From Apostichopus japonicus (Eukaryota > Echinodermata > Holothuroidea > Aspidochirotida > Stichopodidae), in assembly GCF_037975245.1 (NCBI RefSeq), contig NC_092566.1, positions 14,624,501 through 14,688,500 on the forward strand: a stretch of DNA of 64,000 nucleotides, in the 5' to 3' direction. The translations under genes were made by a program, and so were the position numbers. The notes under the pieces were generated by a model that searched no databases, was not told the DNA's origin, and was given only the letters and a program-made list of their open reading frames with translations. Below are positions 11,670 to 24,233 of this stretch, piece after piece; the stretch's first letter is position 1, and each line of letters starts with the position of its first letter.

Positions 11670-12335
11670 ACTAGTTATGTTACTGGTAATCTCTGTACGC
11701 TGTAATGGAATTGGTTAAATAAGAGAGGTATTTTGAACTCTTGATCTGGTTGCAGTGATGGAATGAGTATCTTTTGATGATTTCTATTACGTTACAGTCT
11801 GCGGGGGCCAGCGAAATGAACCAGGACGTGTATTTTATGCTCGCCGCCTCTTGTCGAATCATTTCTTCGAAAGCAGACGTGACCCGAAGTTCGATTTGGA
11901 GAAATCAGATAGTTAGTAGATTACGTTTCCTGTTGATGGGCGTATTTACGAGTGTCTTGACCTTCGACCTACAAGTGTGTATATCACCCACGTGAAAAAA
12001 AGCCAGACATTTGAACGTGTCATGAATTGCATGGATGGTGAATTCCACTGATGAGTGAAAACGATTTGCCGTTTTGACTATAAAAATACCAGGAGGGGGG
12101 GGGGGGGAAGCCAGGGTGGTCGCCTTGGTCCAATCCTGCATTCTCATTTTAGCTGATAATTACAGAAATAAATATGGGTGGAAGGGGCGGTTTGGAGTAA
12201 CAAAGAGAAAAGAGTGGATGATCTCCAGTTTGCCTATAGAAAAGATTATAATACTGAAGATGATATCGTGTTCACACTGCATGGACTACCTGTAATCTCA
12301 TATTGAAGATTCTAGACCTGGAACTGACCGCTCAG
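11670..12335. other. No gene recognised; upstream region of the HYR gene
   Basis: It holds a G-run at 12095 and overlapping short ORFs on both strands (11680-11862 minus, 11774-11995 plus) with no recognisable domain. The HYR gene promoter and 5' UTR presumably lie here, but no motif can be supported. Confidence 0.35.
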
Positions 12336-12450
12336 CCCGTATTATTATTATTGTTATTATTACTATGATTATGATTATTACTATGATTATGATTACGATT
12401 ATGATTATGATTATTATAATGATTATGATTATGATTATTATTATTTATTC
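12336..12450 (+). repeat. (ATTATG)n-type microsatellite
   Basis: Imperfect tandem array of TTATTA and ATTATG triplet-pair units, followed by a C-run, immediately 5' of the LINE remnant. Confidence 0.9.
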
Positions 12451-12589
12451 CAACCCCCCCCCCCCCCATCTGCATTCAATACTATACATATTTTAGCTGA
12501 TCTACTACTTAAAACGAACGCCGTCCCAAATGCTCTGGTACGCTAGGTATTAAATGATATTACCGATCATTCAAAACTTGTTCCTATTG

Positions 12590-13460
12590 GTCATAATGTT
12601 AAATATGATATTATCAATTGTGGTATACTGGAGCACCCGGACCAGGGTACCGTGCTTGTACCTTACCTCTTTACTTTGCATACTTCAAACATACATTCTA
12701 TGGACCCCCTTACTGTCCTCTTATCAAGTTTGTTGATAAAACTGCTCTTATTGGTTTGATTAGGAATGAATATGATAGTAGCTACCGTAATTAAATTAGT
12801 GATTTTGTTAATCAGTGATAGATATTACATGTTATAAAATTTTAGTAAGACAAAGGAATTGATTGTTGATTTCCGAAAGCGGGTAAAATAAGATGGTGTC
12901 CGAACCAGTTGTTATTTAAGAATAAGGACGTGGATAGAGTTAGTGAGTACAAATACATGGGACGAATGTTTGATGACCATCTGAGATGGAAAGTACACTA
13001 CGCGTAGAGAATAGCTAAACGTCTGAAACCCAGTATACATTGTTTGCGTAAGTCATACTCTTTTAACATAAATCAGGAGATTTTATTAATTATTTATCAT
13101 TCCATTATTGGTTGTGTCTTTCTGTATGGCACCATGGGTTGTTACAAATACAAATAAAATAAAAATATATAAAAATAAAATACAAAATACAAAAATACAA
13201 ATACAAATACAAATACAAATAGGACATCTAAGAGAGTTGTAAATGATATGATCAAGCGGACCGGTCGAATTAATGGGAAATGTTTGACTACGGTGGACCA
13301 AATCCTTGAAAGTCGGGTTTATGGGGAAACTTATGTCCAGTTTTAAATGATGCTAGCCACCTCCTAAGATGAGTACGGTACGTTTATACTCCCACTCAGT
13401 GTTAGCATGCGACCACCGAGAGCACGCACCAATCGCTACCCTTCATCACAGTTTTTTTTT
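12590..13460 (+). pseudogene. LINE (CR1/L2/Jockey-like) ORF2 C-terminal remnant
   Basis: Several frames together spell the end of a non-LTR reverse transcriptase. There is a decayed active-site region (FVDKTALIGLIRN in place of the usual Y/FADDTAL) near 12730. KTKELIVDFRK follows near 12850, then SEYKYMGRMFDDHLRW near 12945 and SIIGCVFLYG near 13105. The C-terminal motif DEYGTFILPL...RTNRY lies near 13370-13440, like the HPLHDEF...RTNRYKNSF ending of CR1/L2 elements. Stops and frameshifts are frequent, so it is dead. A microsatellite interrupts it at 13143-13222. Confidence 0.85.
13143..13222 (+). repeat. (ACAAAT)n / A-rich microsatellite inside the LINE remnant
   Basis: Tandem ACAAAT and AAAAT units split the conserved LINE segments FLYGTMG and TSKRVVNDMIKR, so the array expanded or inserted within the element. 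Confidence 0.85.
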
Positions 13461-16175
13461 TTTTTTTGCTGGGGTAAGCCGTTATTATTCTTAACTCGTC
13501 TTTTAATCGTTAATCATTCTTCTTGCCATTTGTATTGCATCGTTTTTTTATATATGGTATGTACTGTGTTGTCTGTGTACTTGCTTTTGTTAGACCCTGC
13601 ACAACTTTTCGTTCCGATGCTAAATTTTCCACAGGTGATATACGATGTATTTAGAATACACGAAGCATTATGTTTCTATACATGACGATATATTTGTAAA
13701 CACGAAGAAATATCGCTGTCGTCAGCATGACGAAATAGTTTTAAACAACGCCACTATAAAAAAAACCGACTGAAAATAAATTTCCATTGCCGTCCACCAA
13801 CTATAAATATTTTGACATATTTTGACATCTTTAAATAGGCCCTAACTAGGCAACGTAGTCACGTTGTTCGACTGAGGATTTCGTGTCAAATTTTGTCTAT
13901 ACGCTTCTGTCATTTTTCAAGTTGATACACACGGAGTTGGTTCTGGGTCACTACTTAATTACATGGCATCGGTCTGGTCCTTGCATAAACTGCACGCGCT
14001 CCCTGTGCGGTACTTACAGTTTAAGTTGCATTAATGTAGCTCTATGGTTTAAACTTATAACATAAGCACGTATTTACGACGACTACGGACAAACATATTC
14101 AACTAGAACTGCATATGCCGACAAATAGGAAGTATTATAGTGCGCGTGGCGTGCTTGCAGTATTAGGAAGAACTGTCGGTTGTTCATGGTGTTATTGTTT
14201 GGGCTCACAACAAACCATACAGTCATGTAGGTACATACAAAATGAGGGCGCTTGTGAGCGCCGTGACACGCATAATATGTTGTATGAAACTGCATATGTA
14301 CTGAGACTGTATGAAACTTTAAAGTCTCAATACGTGTTTGCTGATGAATTTCGGAAAACAAACTTCCGAGGCAGATTCAATGTTTCTTATTCTAAATGCA
14401 CTCTGACCTGGTGGGTTTAATTGAGAAAAGCTGTCGAAATCGAAAGAACGAATTTGTTTTCTGTTGCCCTTATGGTGCGAACGATTTACCGTAAAACCAC
14501 TGCGACCGCACATATCAATATGTTCATAACAAAAATGTAACCTATATATACTCGAACTGTCCACTATTTTGACCCAGTTCCATCGAGGAGGAAACGTCTG
14601 GAAATACCTGTCTATGCACTGCAATGGAAGGAAATGAAACAATTTCCCAGGATGCATCGGTAAGACGGAGAGAAAAATACTATCCAAGAGACTTAACATA
14701 GGCTAGCCCCGGTAGTGAAAGTAGTTCTATGCCTAACAGTCGTAAACAAAACAGAGAAATTAATTGGCGCATGATCTGTTGGGCGGGGCTCGCAAATTTT
14801 GTTTGACGTTTGTAGAATCTACGGACTCGTTGATAAATCTTGCGAATTTTATTCAGCTGAAAATGTTTAACGACAAAACTCAATAAAAATAATGAATATT
14901 AAAATGAAAATTGTATAGGACGAAGTTATTTTCACTGAGCTATTAGGGCAGTAAGCAGGAAAGATCGATGTTTATATTTGGCAAACACACATTGAGACAT
15001 TGAGTTAACGTCCAGTCATGTATATAGGTATCGTTCACTTGGCCAGTAATGCCAATATTGTAGTGCGCCTGCTCACTACAATAATTATCCATGGACACGT
15101 GTATAGACAAAAGCTATCCATTCGATACTGAACTATAATTCTAACGGAGTAGAGTTGCTCAACAAAAAAAAAGGTTAATACGAGATTTAATATGAACTGA
15201 CCAACTTTAAGATATATCAGGAGCATTTGCACGATTTTTTTTTCAGCAATTCGCCTTGTTTAACACACTTTTTCAAGAGAGCGACATATTGTACAAGCAG
15301 GACCGTAGCTAAATTGTGTGTGTGTGAGTATGTTGGGGGGGGGGGGGGTGAGATCCCCCATTCACCCATGCAGTCGGCAAAATTCCGCACCAGTTGGTAA
15401 AATGAAGGAAAGAAGAAGGAGAATAAAAGAGGGACGGGGAGAGGAAAAGAAGAGAAAGAAAGAAGGGGAAAAAGGAAGAGAGAAAATACAGGGAGTGAAG
15501 TAATAATCGGGGTGGGGGGGGGGGGGTCCGCCGGGTACCAATTGGGGGTGCCATGCCACAGACCAAACGCAAATTAATAAATAGAAAATCAATATTTATG
15601 TGGATGCTAGTAGCGGCCAGGCGAAAATGTTCCCTATTTTTTAAATATATTTCGTCTGTGCTTTTATATTATGGGGTTGAAAATATATATAGTTTCGTGT
15701 TTTTAATTTTTATTATTATTAATATTTTGTTGCAGTAATGGCCGCCCATATATGGCGGCAGTTAACGGGTAAGTAATATGCTTTTGTTCTGATGCTAAAA
15801 ATTCCACAGGTGCGGAGACAGGTGCAGGATGTTCTTACGTAATACGGCTTTTCCACAGATACAAATGTAGTCGCAAATTGCAGTTTTAAGGTACATCTTC
15901 TGTCCACATTGCAGGAAGTTAGAAACCTAGAATAAACTCGTAGACATTTCACGATATCGTTTCTGTAATGTAACAAAAGCTAGCATGAAAATTACCTATT
16001 ATACCTGCTCTATTACCTGAGTGACACACTGACCAAAAACCAATGTTTACAGTAATGTATGGTTGGTGAAAATTGCACAAAATAATGGAATATTGCAAAA
16101 TTATTATCAATGCACCGTCGACCATTTCTTCTATTTATGTTCTTAGTTTTAAGTTCTTTCTTTTAAGTATAGCGG
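13461..16175. other. No gene recognised
   Basis: AT-rich sequence. The longest frame (14319-14699, minus, 126 codons, ATG start) matches nothing I recognise. At 15336-15535 two long G-runs bracket a purine-rich (AAAGAAGG) stretch, probably a mobile-element fragment. Confidence 0.4.
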
Positions 16176-16178
16176 TAT

Positions 16179-16213
<35 letters not shown>
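16176..16213. repeat. (TA)n microsatellite
   Basis: Near-perfect TA array. Confidence 0.95.
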
Positions 16214-18004
16214 CCACGTGACAAGTTCACTCTGTACAGCGACTATCGTGAATCAGTCTTTTAATTTGGAGAAGGTATTTGGTATCGACGCTCTGATTGA
16301 GAGGTGACGCTATCTCAGCAAATATACAGACAACTTTTCGAGCAGTTTAACGAGTTGTAATTCAAACAATTCATTGTTTGCAATCTTTTCAATCTGGTGT
16401 AAATATGATTGTGTGAAGTGGTTGTAAAATCACTTGGATAGGGTTTATGGTTTGATAATACAAATAAACCTGTGGTGTCATGACAAGAATCAGAGCGAAC
16501 CTTTAGGTTACCTTCTTGAATGATTTTACTGAAACGTAAATGTGAAGAGGTCATGATGATTTTTAGATAGGAGAGGTGGGGATGTGGGGAGGCGGGGAGG
16601 GGGTGGGCAAAAGGGTGAGTGGGTATGCGTAGATATCACATAAAATGGGCACCATGATTCAATATTGTCTATGTCAAGACGGCGGAATATATTGGACGGG
16701 TAGTTAAGTCACCAATTACCCTGATTGCGTTCGGCCAAATTTTGGACGTAAGTGGCATTTGTCGTTGTAGGTCTGGGATGTGCTCGATGCAATGATGCTG
16801 TGACAAAGAGGTTGAGGTGGGGGGGGGGGGCGAATGTAGTTGTAAACACTACCATCATGTTTCGTCTTTCTCTCTTCCTTAAATATTCTTCTTCAAGACA
16901 TATAGATTGTGATTACATTCAATTTTTATGACGTCATTGAACGAAAATGGTGGTTATATATGCATATGAATCGTACAAACAGCATATGTAGCCAATGAAC
17001 TAACTCATATAATACGCGTTCATGCCAATTTTAGTTCACTAAGGAGTTCCTTGATTTCACTCCAAACTTTAAATTATAAGTAAGGGGTTGTTTGTTGAGG
17101 GCACCACCGCAAAGGCATCAAGAATGGGCATTATTCCATTTTTATTTCAAATTTGGGTGCAATTATTTGTAACCTTCATCCTAAAAGCTTGGTAAATAAA
17201 AGTATGCACTAGAAGTACATAATGATAATGCATTTGCAGGCAGGATGCCCAGGATCCGGATACTTTAGGTTTAGAGTTAAATCTAACCAGGGAGTTCTCT
17301 CCTTAAATTAATTTATGATATAATCTTTCAAAGGATTCGTCATCGCGAATTGCTCACAATAGAAAACCATTCTATGAAACCATAACCGAGAAATATATGT
17401 CTGCATATATAATATTCACCCATGAGGCATATCATTCTAAATTTCCTGTCATTTCTGAATCCGAAGTATTGATTGTTTTCGTTAACATATTTTTTTTTTA
17501 ATAACGCACCCTTTATTTTTTTTTTCAACATACACGGATACTCTTGACCTCATCTTCAACCTTATTCTTTTTAACTATTCCTTGACTTATCATTACCAAG
17601 CCATGCTTACCCCCACCCCACCCTAACCCCACCCTCAACACCACCTCTCGTATTCCTTTACATCAGTTTACCCTATCAAACTGCTTGTAACTTCTCTCAG
17701 TCCTGAGGGGTTAATATACTTACATTGATATATATAGCTTTATAGAGGTCGAAGTTAAAACTCAAAGCGACTCTGATTTGAAGTTTGCCCTATGAATATG
17801 ATTAATACGGATAAATATAATTAATTACCAATAGGAACTTTGTATACGTCATCAGTCTTCTGTACCGTATACCAGAGTTCATGTAATCCTGTCATACTAT
17901 CTATTCCTACGACGGTGACGTCAATATTACCCATCGATTACAAATCATAATTCCCTTTGGATGTACCAAAATTTGCGAGATGCTGTTAGCTGCAATCCTT
18001 GTCT
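16214..18004. other. No gene seen
   Basis: AT-rich sequence with G-runs near 16571 and 16819. No supported exon, RNA or complete mobile element. Confidence 0.45.
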
Positions 18005-18223
18005 GTAATGTAACAATTGGAAGAAAACTCGGTGTCTCTGAGACTATTAATACATTCGGGTCTAAATTTCCCAACACCGTTAGCAAAGAACCCCCTTTTT
18101 TCTTGTGAGTTAACAAATAATATTTCTTTGTTAAGAAATGTACTAAATAAACTTTAATAATAATAATAATAACCAGTCAGTAATTTTTACGACGCTTAAG
18201 CGACCACAAATGTGGGAGAGCCT
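18005..18223 (-). repeat. Interspersed repeat, left inverted copy (pair with 19578-19796)
   Basis: Its reverse complement matches 19578-19796 over about 200 bases: ATTTGTGGTCGCTTAAGCGT, ACTGACTGGTTATTATTATT, then TAGTCTCAGAGACACCGAG. The two copies are therefore opposed about 1.35 kb apart, with modest divergence. The (ATT)n stretch inside suggests a SINE tail joined to older sequence. Confidence 0.85.
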
Positions 18224-18267
18224 TCTGCAGGAGCTGCAGAGGTAGGAAAGACGGTATATATCAGTTT

Positions 18268-18325
18268 GGATCCGCGGCCGCCGCGGCCCGGCCGCCGCGG
18301 CCGCCGCGGCCGCCGCGGCCGTCGT
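18268..18325. repeat. GC-only (GCGGCC)n simple repeat
   Basis: GGATCC followed by about eight self-complementary CCGCGG/GCGGCC units, essentially free of A and T in an AT-rich region. It adjoins the left inverted repeat and is absent from its right partner. It could be a true microsatellite or an assembly or cloning-linker artefact (it contains BamHI, NotI and SacII-type sites). Confidence 0.85.
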
Positions 18326-18934
18326 CCAACGTTGAGTTTTGTTATCGTGATACTTTACTTGACATATCACATTCCGAATGTAAAGAAATTTGGACTGAGA
18401 GAGTATCAGTGATTTTGTTTTACTTGCTCAGGATCTTCACCTACGGTTCTCCTTTCTGAAATGAAGGAACAACCACCCCCCTTTCACCCCGACCACCAAC
18501 TCATCGGAGTTTCGAGTATAGGTTTCTTTTAAAACTGAAGATGTCAAGCTGAACCGATTCCCTTCTAGCCAAGACCCTCTGCAGTAGATCCCAATATCCA
18601 GATAATTATTTCCCATCTCAATGAGGTGTTGTTGTACTGGAATGATAAACTTGTAACTGGTATACATTATAACTGTAACTAGTATAATTGTATAATTGTA
18701 ACTAGTATATTAATTGATGGATTGAATTTTTTTTAGATTTACAGACTGATTAATTTATTATTTATTTATTGACAGATTGATTGATCGATACATCGATTAC
18801 TTTTTTGTTTGACTGATTGATTGACGGATTGATTAATTGATAGTTTTTAATAATGTTGATGAACACGATCAGGTTTTTGGAAAACTAGGTTCTGTACGGT
18901 AAACGAATACATCATGTCGGTATATCCAGGGAGT

Positions 18935-19032
18935 TAGTATATCAGCGTTCATGGTATATCCATGGTATGTCAATGTTACACCCATGCTATGTCCATGGTA
19001 TATCCATGTTATATCCATGCTTTATCCATTCC
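18935..19032 (+). repeat. TATATCCATGG-type minisatellite
   Basis: Seven or so degenerate copies of an 11-12 base unit (tatatccatggt, tgtccatggtat). Confidence 0.75.
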
Positions 19033-19228
19033 ACGCATTACAGTTACAGTACAGGATAGCAAGAGTAAGGTTTGAGTAGGCTTCACATGTCCATGTAACA
19101 AGGAATCCCAGTATATATGCTGCATACAAACTAATATAATCTCGAACATTTCCTGTTTACAGAAGTAGGAATATTATATGCTTTATACCCTGCACCGGTA
19201 TTTAAAGACATATTTTATAATATAATTT

Positions 19229-19315
19229 GAGTGTTATTAACAGAAAGTTTATTTAGTAGATTTCATTAAACAGAAATGTTATTTGTTAAACCACCAAGAA
19301 AAAATGTGTGTGGTT
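19229..19315 (+). repeat. Third partial copy of the inverted-pair repeat
   Basis: AAAGTTTATTTAGTAGATTTC...AAGAAAAAA resembles the region 3' of the (ATT)n in both inverted copies. It sits immediately before the SINE head, so the SINE is bracketed by direct repeats of the same sequence. Confidence 0.65.
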
Positions 19316-19333
19316 GTGGGGGGGGGGGGGGGG

Positions 19334-19640
19334 TGCTGTGGCCGAGTGGTCAAAGGCGGTGGCATTTGCAGCAATGAGGCTTTACAATCGGGAGGTTTCG
19401 GGTTCGATACCCGGCCGGGTCATAGTACGGTGGGTTTTTTTTCATCCAAGTGCAACCTACGGTTTCCCCATCTGAAATGACTTCCTAAATTGAAAAAAAA
19501 TCCAAATTTGATTTAAAATGTTGAATTGGAGGCCACCCGACGTGTAAGTTGTAAACCATATAGGCCCTTGCGGGGTTCTCTCACATTTGTGGTCGCTTAA
19601 GCGTCGTAAAAATTACTGACTGGTTATTATTATTATTATT
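19334..19640 (+). mobile_element. tRNA-derived SINE (class II tRNA head)
   Basis: An internal pol III promoter is visible: A box TGGCCGAGTGG (19339-19349) and B box GGTTCGATACC (19401-19411), in a Ser/Leu-like tRNA head with a long variable region. A body of about 200 bases follows and an (ATT)n stretch at about 19622-19640. The head lacks a clean cloverleaf, so this is a retroposon rather than a functional tRNA gene. Confidence 0.75.
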
Positions 19641-19796
19641 AAAGTTTAATTAGTACATTTCTTAACAGAGAAATTTTAACCCACAAGAAAAAAGCGGGTT
19701 CTTTGCTAACGGTGTTAGGAAATATAGACCCGAATGTATTAATAGTCTCAGAGACACCGAGTTTTCTTCGAATTGTTACATTACAGACAAGGATTA
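19578..19796 (+). repeat. Interspersed repeat, right inverted copy
   Basis: Plus-strand partner of 18005-18223; it overlaps the SINE tail and continues past it. Confidence 0.85.
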
Positions 19797-19900
19797 AGAA
19801 GAAAAAAACTATATTACCATGGACACGGAAACACGGAATCAAACTGGGAGTCTTTATTTTTAATACATAATATTTCATTTTTTTTTTTATTAAGGAGAGA

Positions 19901-19995
<95 letters not shown>

Positions 19996-19997
19996 CA
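19901..19997. repeat. (TA)n microsatellite
   Basis: About 95 bp of TA with a few TACA interruptions. Confidence 0.97.
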
Positions 19998-20470
19998 ATC
20001 AAATAATAATTAGTAAACGATTAAGCCGAAGATATGGTTTCTTGTAAAATAGACATACAGACAGATGGGTCAATGATATCATGGTCATAGTTTAAATAAT
20101 TTACAAACAGCGTTCAGACAAAGGAATAAATGGTACGACTTTGAACCTCCGCCAGTGGTTAAATAATCTTGTCTATTTAGGAAAATGATTAGATACTGAT
20201 TGCAATTTAACAACCCAATCGCTGTCTTTATGCAAACAGATCTAGTATCCTTAATGACAAAATTAAACAAACTACAAGCTATTTACATCTATTTACGATC
20301 CTCGTTTAGCTTATATGATGTCTTTAAAATTTTTGTTTTATGGTTTATCAAACTTGTCACGTTCTTTGATATTTTTTTTACTGTCTCTCTCTCTCTACCC
20401 CTCTCTGCTTGGTACGACTGCAGTCACATTAACATCCCATTATACTTAATTACAGTCATTACTCTTGGCT
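19998..20470. other. No gene seen
   Basis: AT-rich sequence with a short CT run near 20385; upstream flank of the first lipid-binding-protein gene. Confidence 0.45.
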
Positions 20471-20554
20471 GAGATTTCGTAATTTTCTTTTAACATGAAT
20501 AAGAATTTGATATAATAGCAACAGAACATATAGACATAGATGTTAATGATATGA

Positions 20555-20689
20555 TAGAATCACGTGACATACATTTTATCCAATGATAAGTCGCCAGACT
20601 ATAGTGTGAGATATTCTCGTCCAATAGGAAGGTATCTTCATTGACAAACTTATGTCTGGAAATATGAAATAAAAACAGAAACTTTTGGA
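20555..20689 (+). promoter_or_regulatory. Probable promoter of lipid-binding protein gene 1
   Basis: There is an E-box CACGTG at 20561-20566, two forward CCAAT boxes at 20580-20584 and 20621-20625 and an A/T-rich AATAAAAA near 20668. The paired CCAAT boxes are echoed upstream of the paralogue at 26971 and 27001. The role is inferred from position and this similarity. Confidence 0.5.
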
Positions 20690-20779
20690 ATATCTGTCTC
20701 ACTCCTTGCCAAAGTTCCAGTGAAAACTTGCTTTCAACAGCTTTTGCTACAGTTCTACAAGAAACTCAACATCCAACTT
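20690..20779 (+). other. Probable noncoding first exon of lipid-binding protein gene 1
   Basis: It ends at a consensus donor (CAACTT|GTAAGT). It contains CACTCCTTGCCAAAG, similar to CACTCCTTGACCAAT in the equivalent exon of gene 2. The transcription start is approximate. The next exon begins at 22468 after TATTGAAATTTTCAG. Confidence 0.5.
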
Positions 20780-20942
20780 GTAAGTTTTTACCATTTAACT
20801 TTTTAAATTCATTGTAATTGATTAATTCATTATTAAAATCAATTATAGTTGTATGATTATTACTATAATATTTATAAAAATGGTATACGAATAAATGGTG
20901 TTGATACTTTTTCTGCAATGTTATAGCCAACTTCCTTACACG

Positions 20943-21217
20943 CACTCTAAGCAAGTTGGCTAAATAGTTTACCCAATAATGGGTACGTATATGTATCCAA
21001 CCCACTTTGGATAAAGTTGGGCACCAAGCGAGTAAAAATTACGACAGGTTAACCAACTTAATGGGCAAAGAGTGATAGTTTGATGAAAATTGTCTGCATT
21101 TTACATTTGGGGTGAGAGTGGGGTGGAGGTGGGGTGCGAGAGGGGGAGAGATTTATCCAAATTCGGTTCGATAAACATTCCAACGTAGTTTTGGGATTTT
21201 CCCAACTTTCTAGAGTG
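20943..21217. mobile_element. Possible MITE with CACTCTA termini
   Basis: Left end CACTCTAAGCAAGTTGGC and right end CCAACTTTCTAGAGTG are imperfect inverted repeats. Interior motifs (AAGTTGG, CCAACTT) recur in both orientations. No target duplication was found. A diverged relative may lie near 41740-41850. Confidence 0.35.
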
Positions 21218-22467
21218 CCATTTATATACTACTTCTAACGTTAGAACAGTCTACTTTTGAAGCCATCTTATTAATAGAGTTTTATTACTGTGCTTATTGG
21301 TTGCCTAAATCTTTTTTTAACAGTGACTAACGCAAAAAATTGACCTGTAATTGTGGCGCGTATAGGTACTGAACAGAAGGGAACACAAATGCATGACTTT
21401 ATTTTATTTTTAAAAATGCAGAAAAAGTCATGTCCGACTAAGTGAGGAAAGTAAGGAAAAACTTCATTGAAAGAAACATTCCATTATACCATATTCCATA
21501 ATTTTATTATGATATTTCCTTAGTTCTATAGTGGTAAAAATTTGTGGTTACAAGCATTTACAATCGTGGTTTAATATTTATATTCAGTAAAATAATCGTT
21601 TGTCTATATTAAGACAGGTCAATATATTTTATGCCCTTTAATTGCTCTACCATTCAACCTGATAGTATATTCTCCTTCAATTGAAACCACGTGTCTGTTG
21701 TATCACACAAACAGAAAATGATGAAGAATTTACCTTAGAGTCGTTAAAGCCTGTGGTATATTTAAAATAGTTTAATAATAAGTAGCAATCAACCGGTATA
21801 TCCTAAAACAGTTAAATAAAATGGTGTCTAATTCTTTATAAATATTGCAAAATATAACATAGTCTGACAAAAAAATGGTAAGCAAGGGCGTGTGCTTAAA
21901 ACAGAAAAAAAAACACATTTTTCCGACAACTTTTTAGGGGGTGAAGGGAGGAGAGGGCAGAAACATAATTGGAGCGTCCATGTGCCACACCCCCTACCCC
22001 ATCACACCCCACCCCGTTATCTACACCACTGGTTTAAATCATATCACCGTATTTGTTATAATTGTCTTCTATATCTTTGTGCATTTATTTTAAGTGATGG
22101 ATAGACGTTGAGAGATTTAAGTAAATAATTCAACTCAGTCATGTATACGATAAATTTTGTATACAATTAATTTCTTAATCTCTTTATCATTAACTTTATA
22201 TACGCACTAACTTATAAGTTTCAACAATAATGCAGGAAGCTTTGGTTTGTTAGGTTCGAATATTTTAATAATTAAAAGTTTGGGAACTCTCCCATCAGAA
22301 AAAAAGGAAGGATGAAGATCATGACATTTTTTTTTTTTTTTGGGCTTGACAAATGGTCTTCCTTTTCAAAAATCATCACAAATAATCCCCTCCCACTTCT
22401 ACCCAACATTTAAACAAATAGATTACATTATAAGCACTCCAACTTGGTTTACTATTGAAATTTTCAG
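21218..22467 (+). other. Intron in the 5' UTR of lipid-binding protein gene 1
   Basis: The 3' part of the intron from 20780 to 22467. No coding exon recognised; T-run at 22327. Confidence 0.5.
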
Positions 22468-22475
22468 ACTGAAAA

Positions 22476-23734
<1,259 letters not shown>

Positions 23735-24233
23735 TAAGCGGGTGAATTAGCCATTCACTGATCATTGTAGTTGTAGATAAATCTATAGTTTTTCCCGTCT
23801 GATTGCTATAATAATCCTAATCGTTTTCTTTGGTTTCATGTATTCTAACTCATCCCCTTTAAGACCTTCATGTGTTCATATGCCTCTGTGACTGACTTAC
23901 AACCGAACTGTTTCGACAGTGAATAAGTACAAGCTGTACACTGGCGAAGGGGGCATAGTAGGGGGTGGGGGGAGGGAGCTAAATGGTACCGGTTGATGTT
24001 AATAGCAACGATTGAAGACTTCTATACCTACACACCACGCCCTCCCAACCATGCGTTGCAAGTATTACCAAGAAATGGCTCATGGAGACTCTACCACTTG
24101 AGTCTCCTATACATGCCTTCTTCAACGCCAATCACCAACCACCCTCCCAACCCCATCACAACCCAGCTCCGCCCTTACTTTGAAAGAAAGAAAGAAAGAT
24201 TCGTTCATAAATTTTATAAATTACTATAATAAA

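Noticed and set aside
14319-14699. 126-codon minus-strand frame with ATG
   Set aside because: Length is unusual for the region but no domain, signal peptide or splice context can be supported; kept only as a note.
19334-19425. tRNA gene (Ser/Leu-like); likewise 26316 and 42347-42401
   Set aside because: A and B boxes are present, but each is joined to a repeated body and simple-sequence tail, so they are SINE heads.
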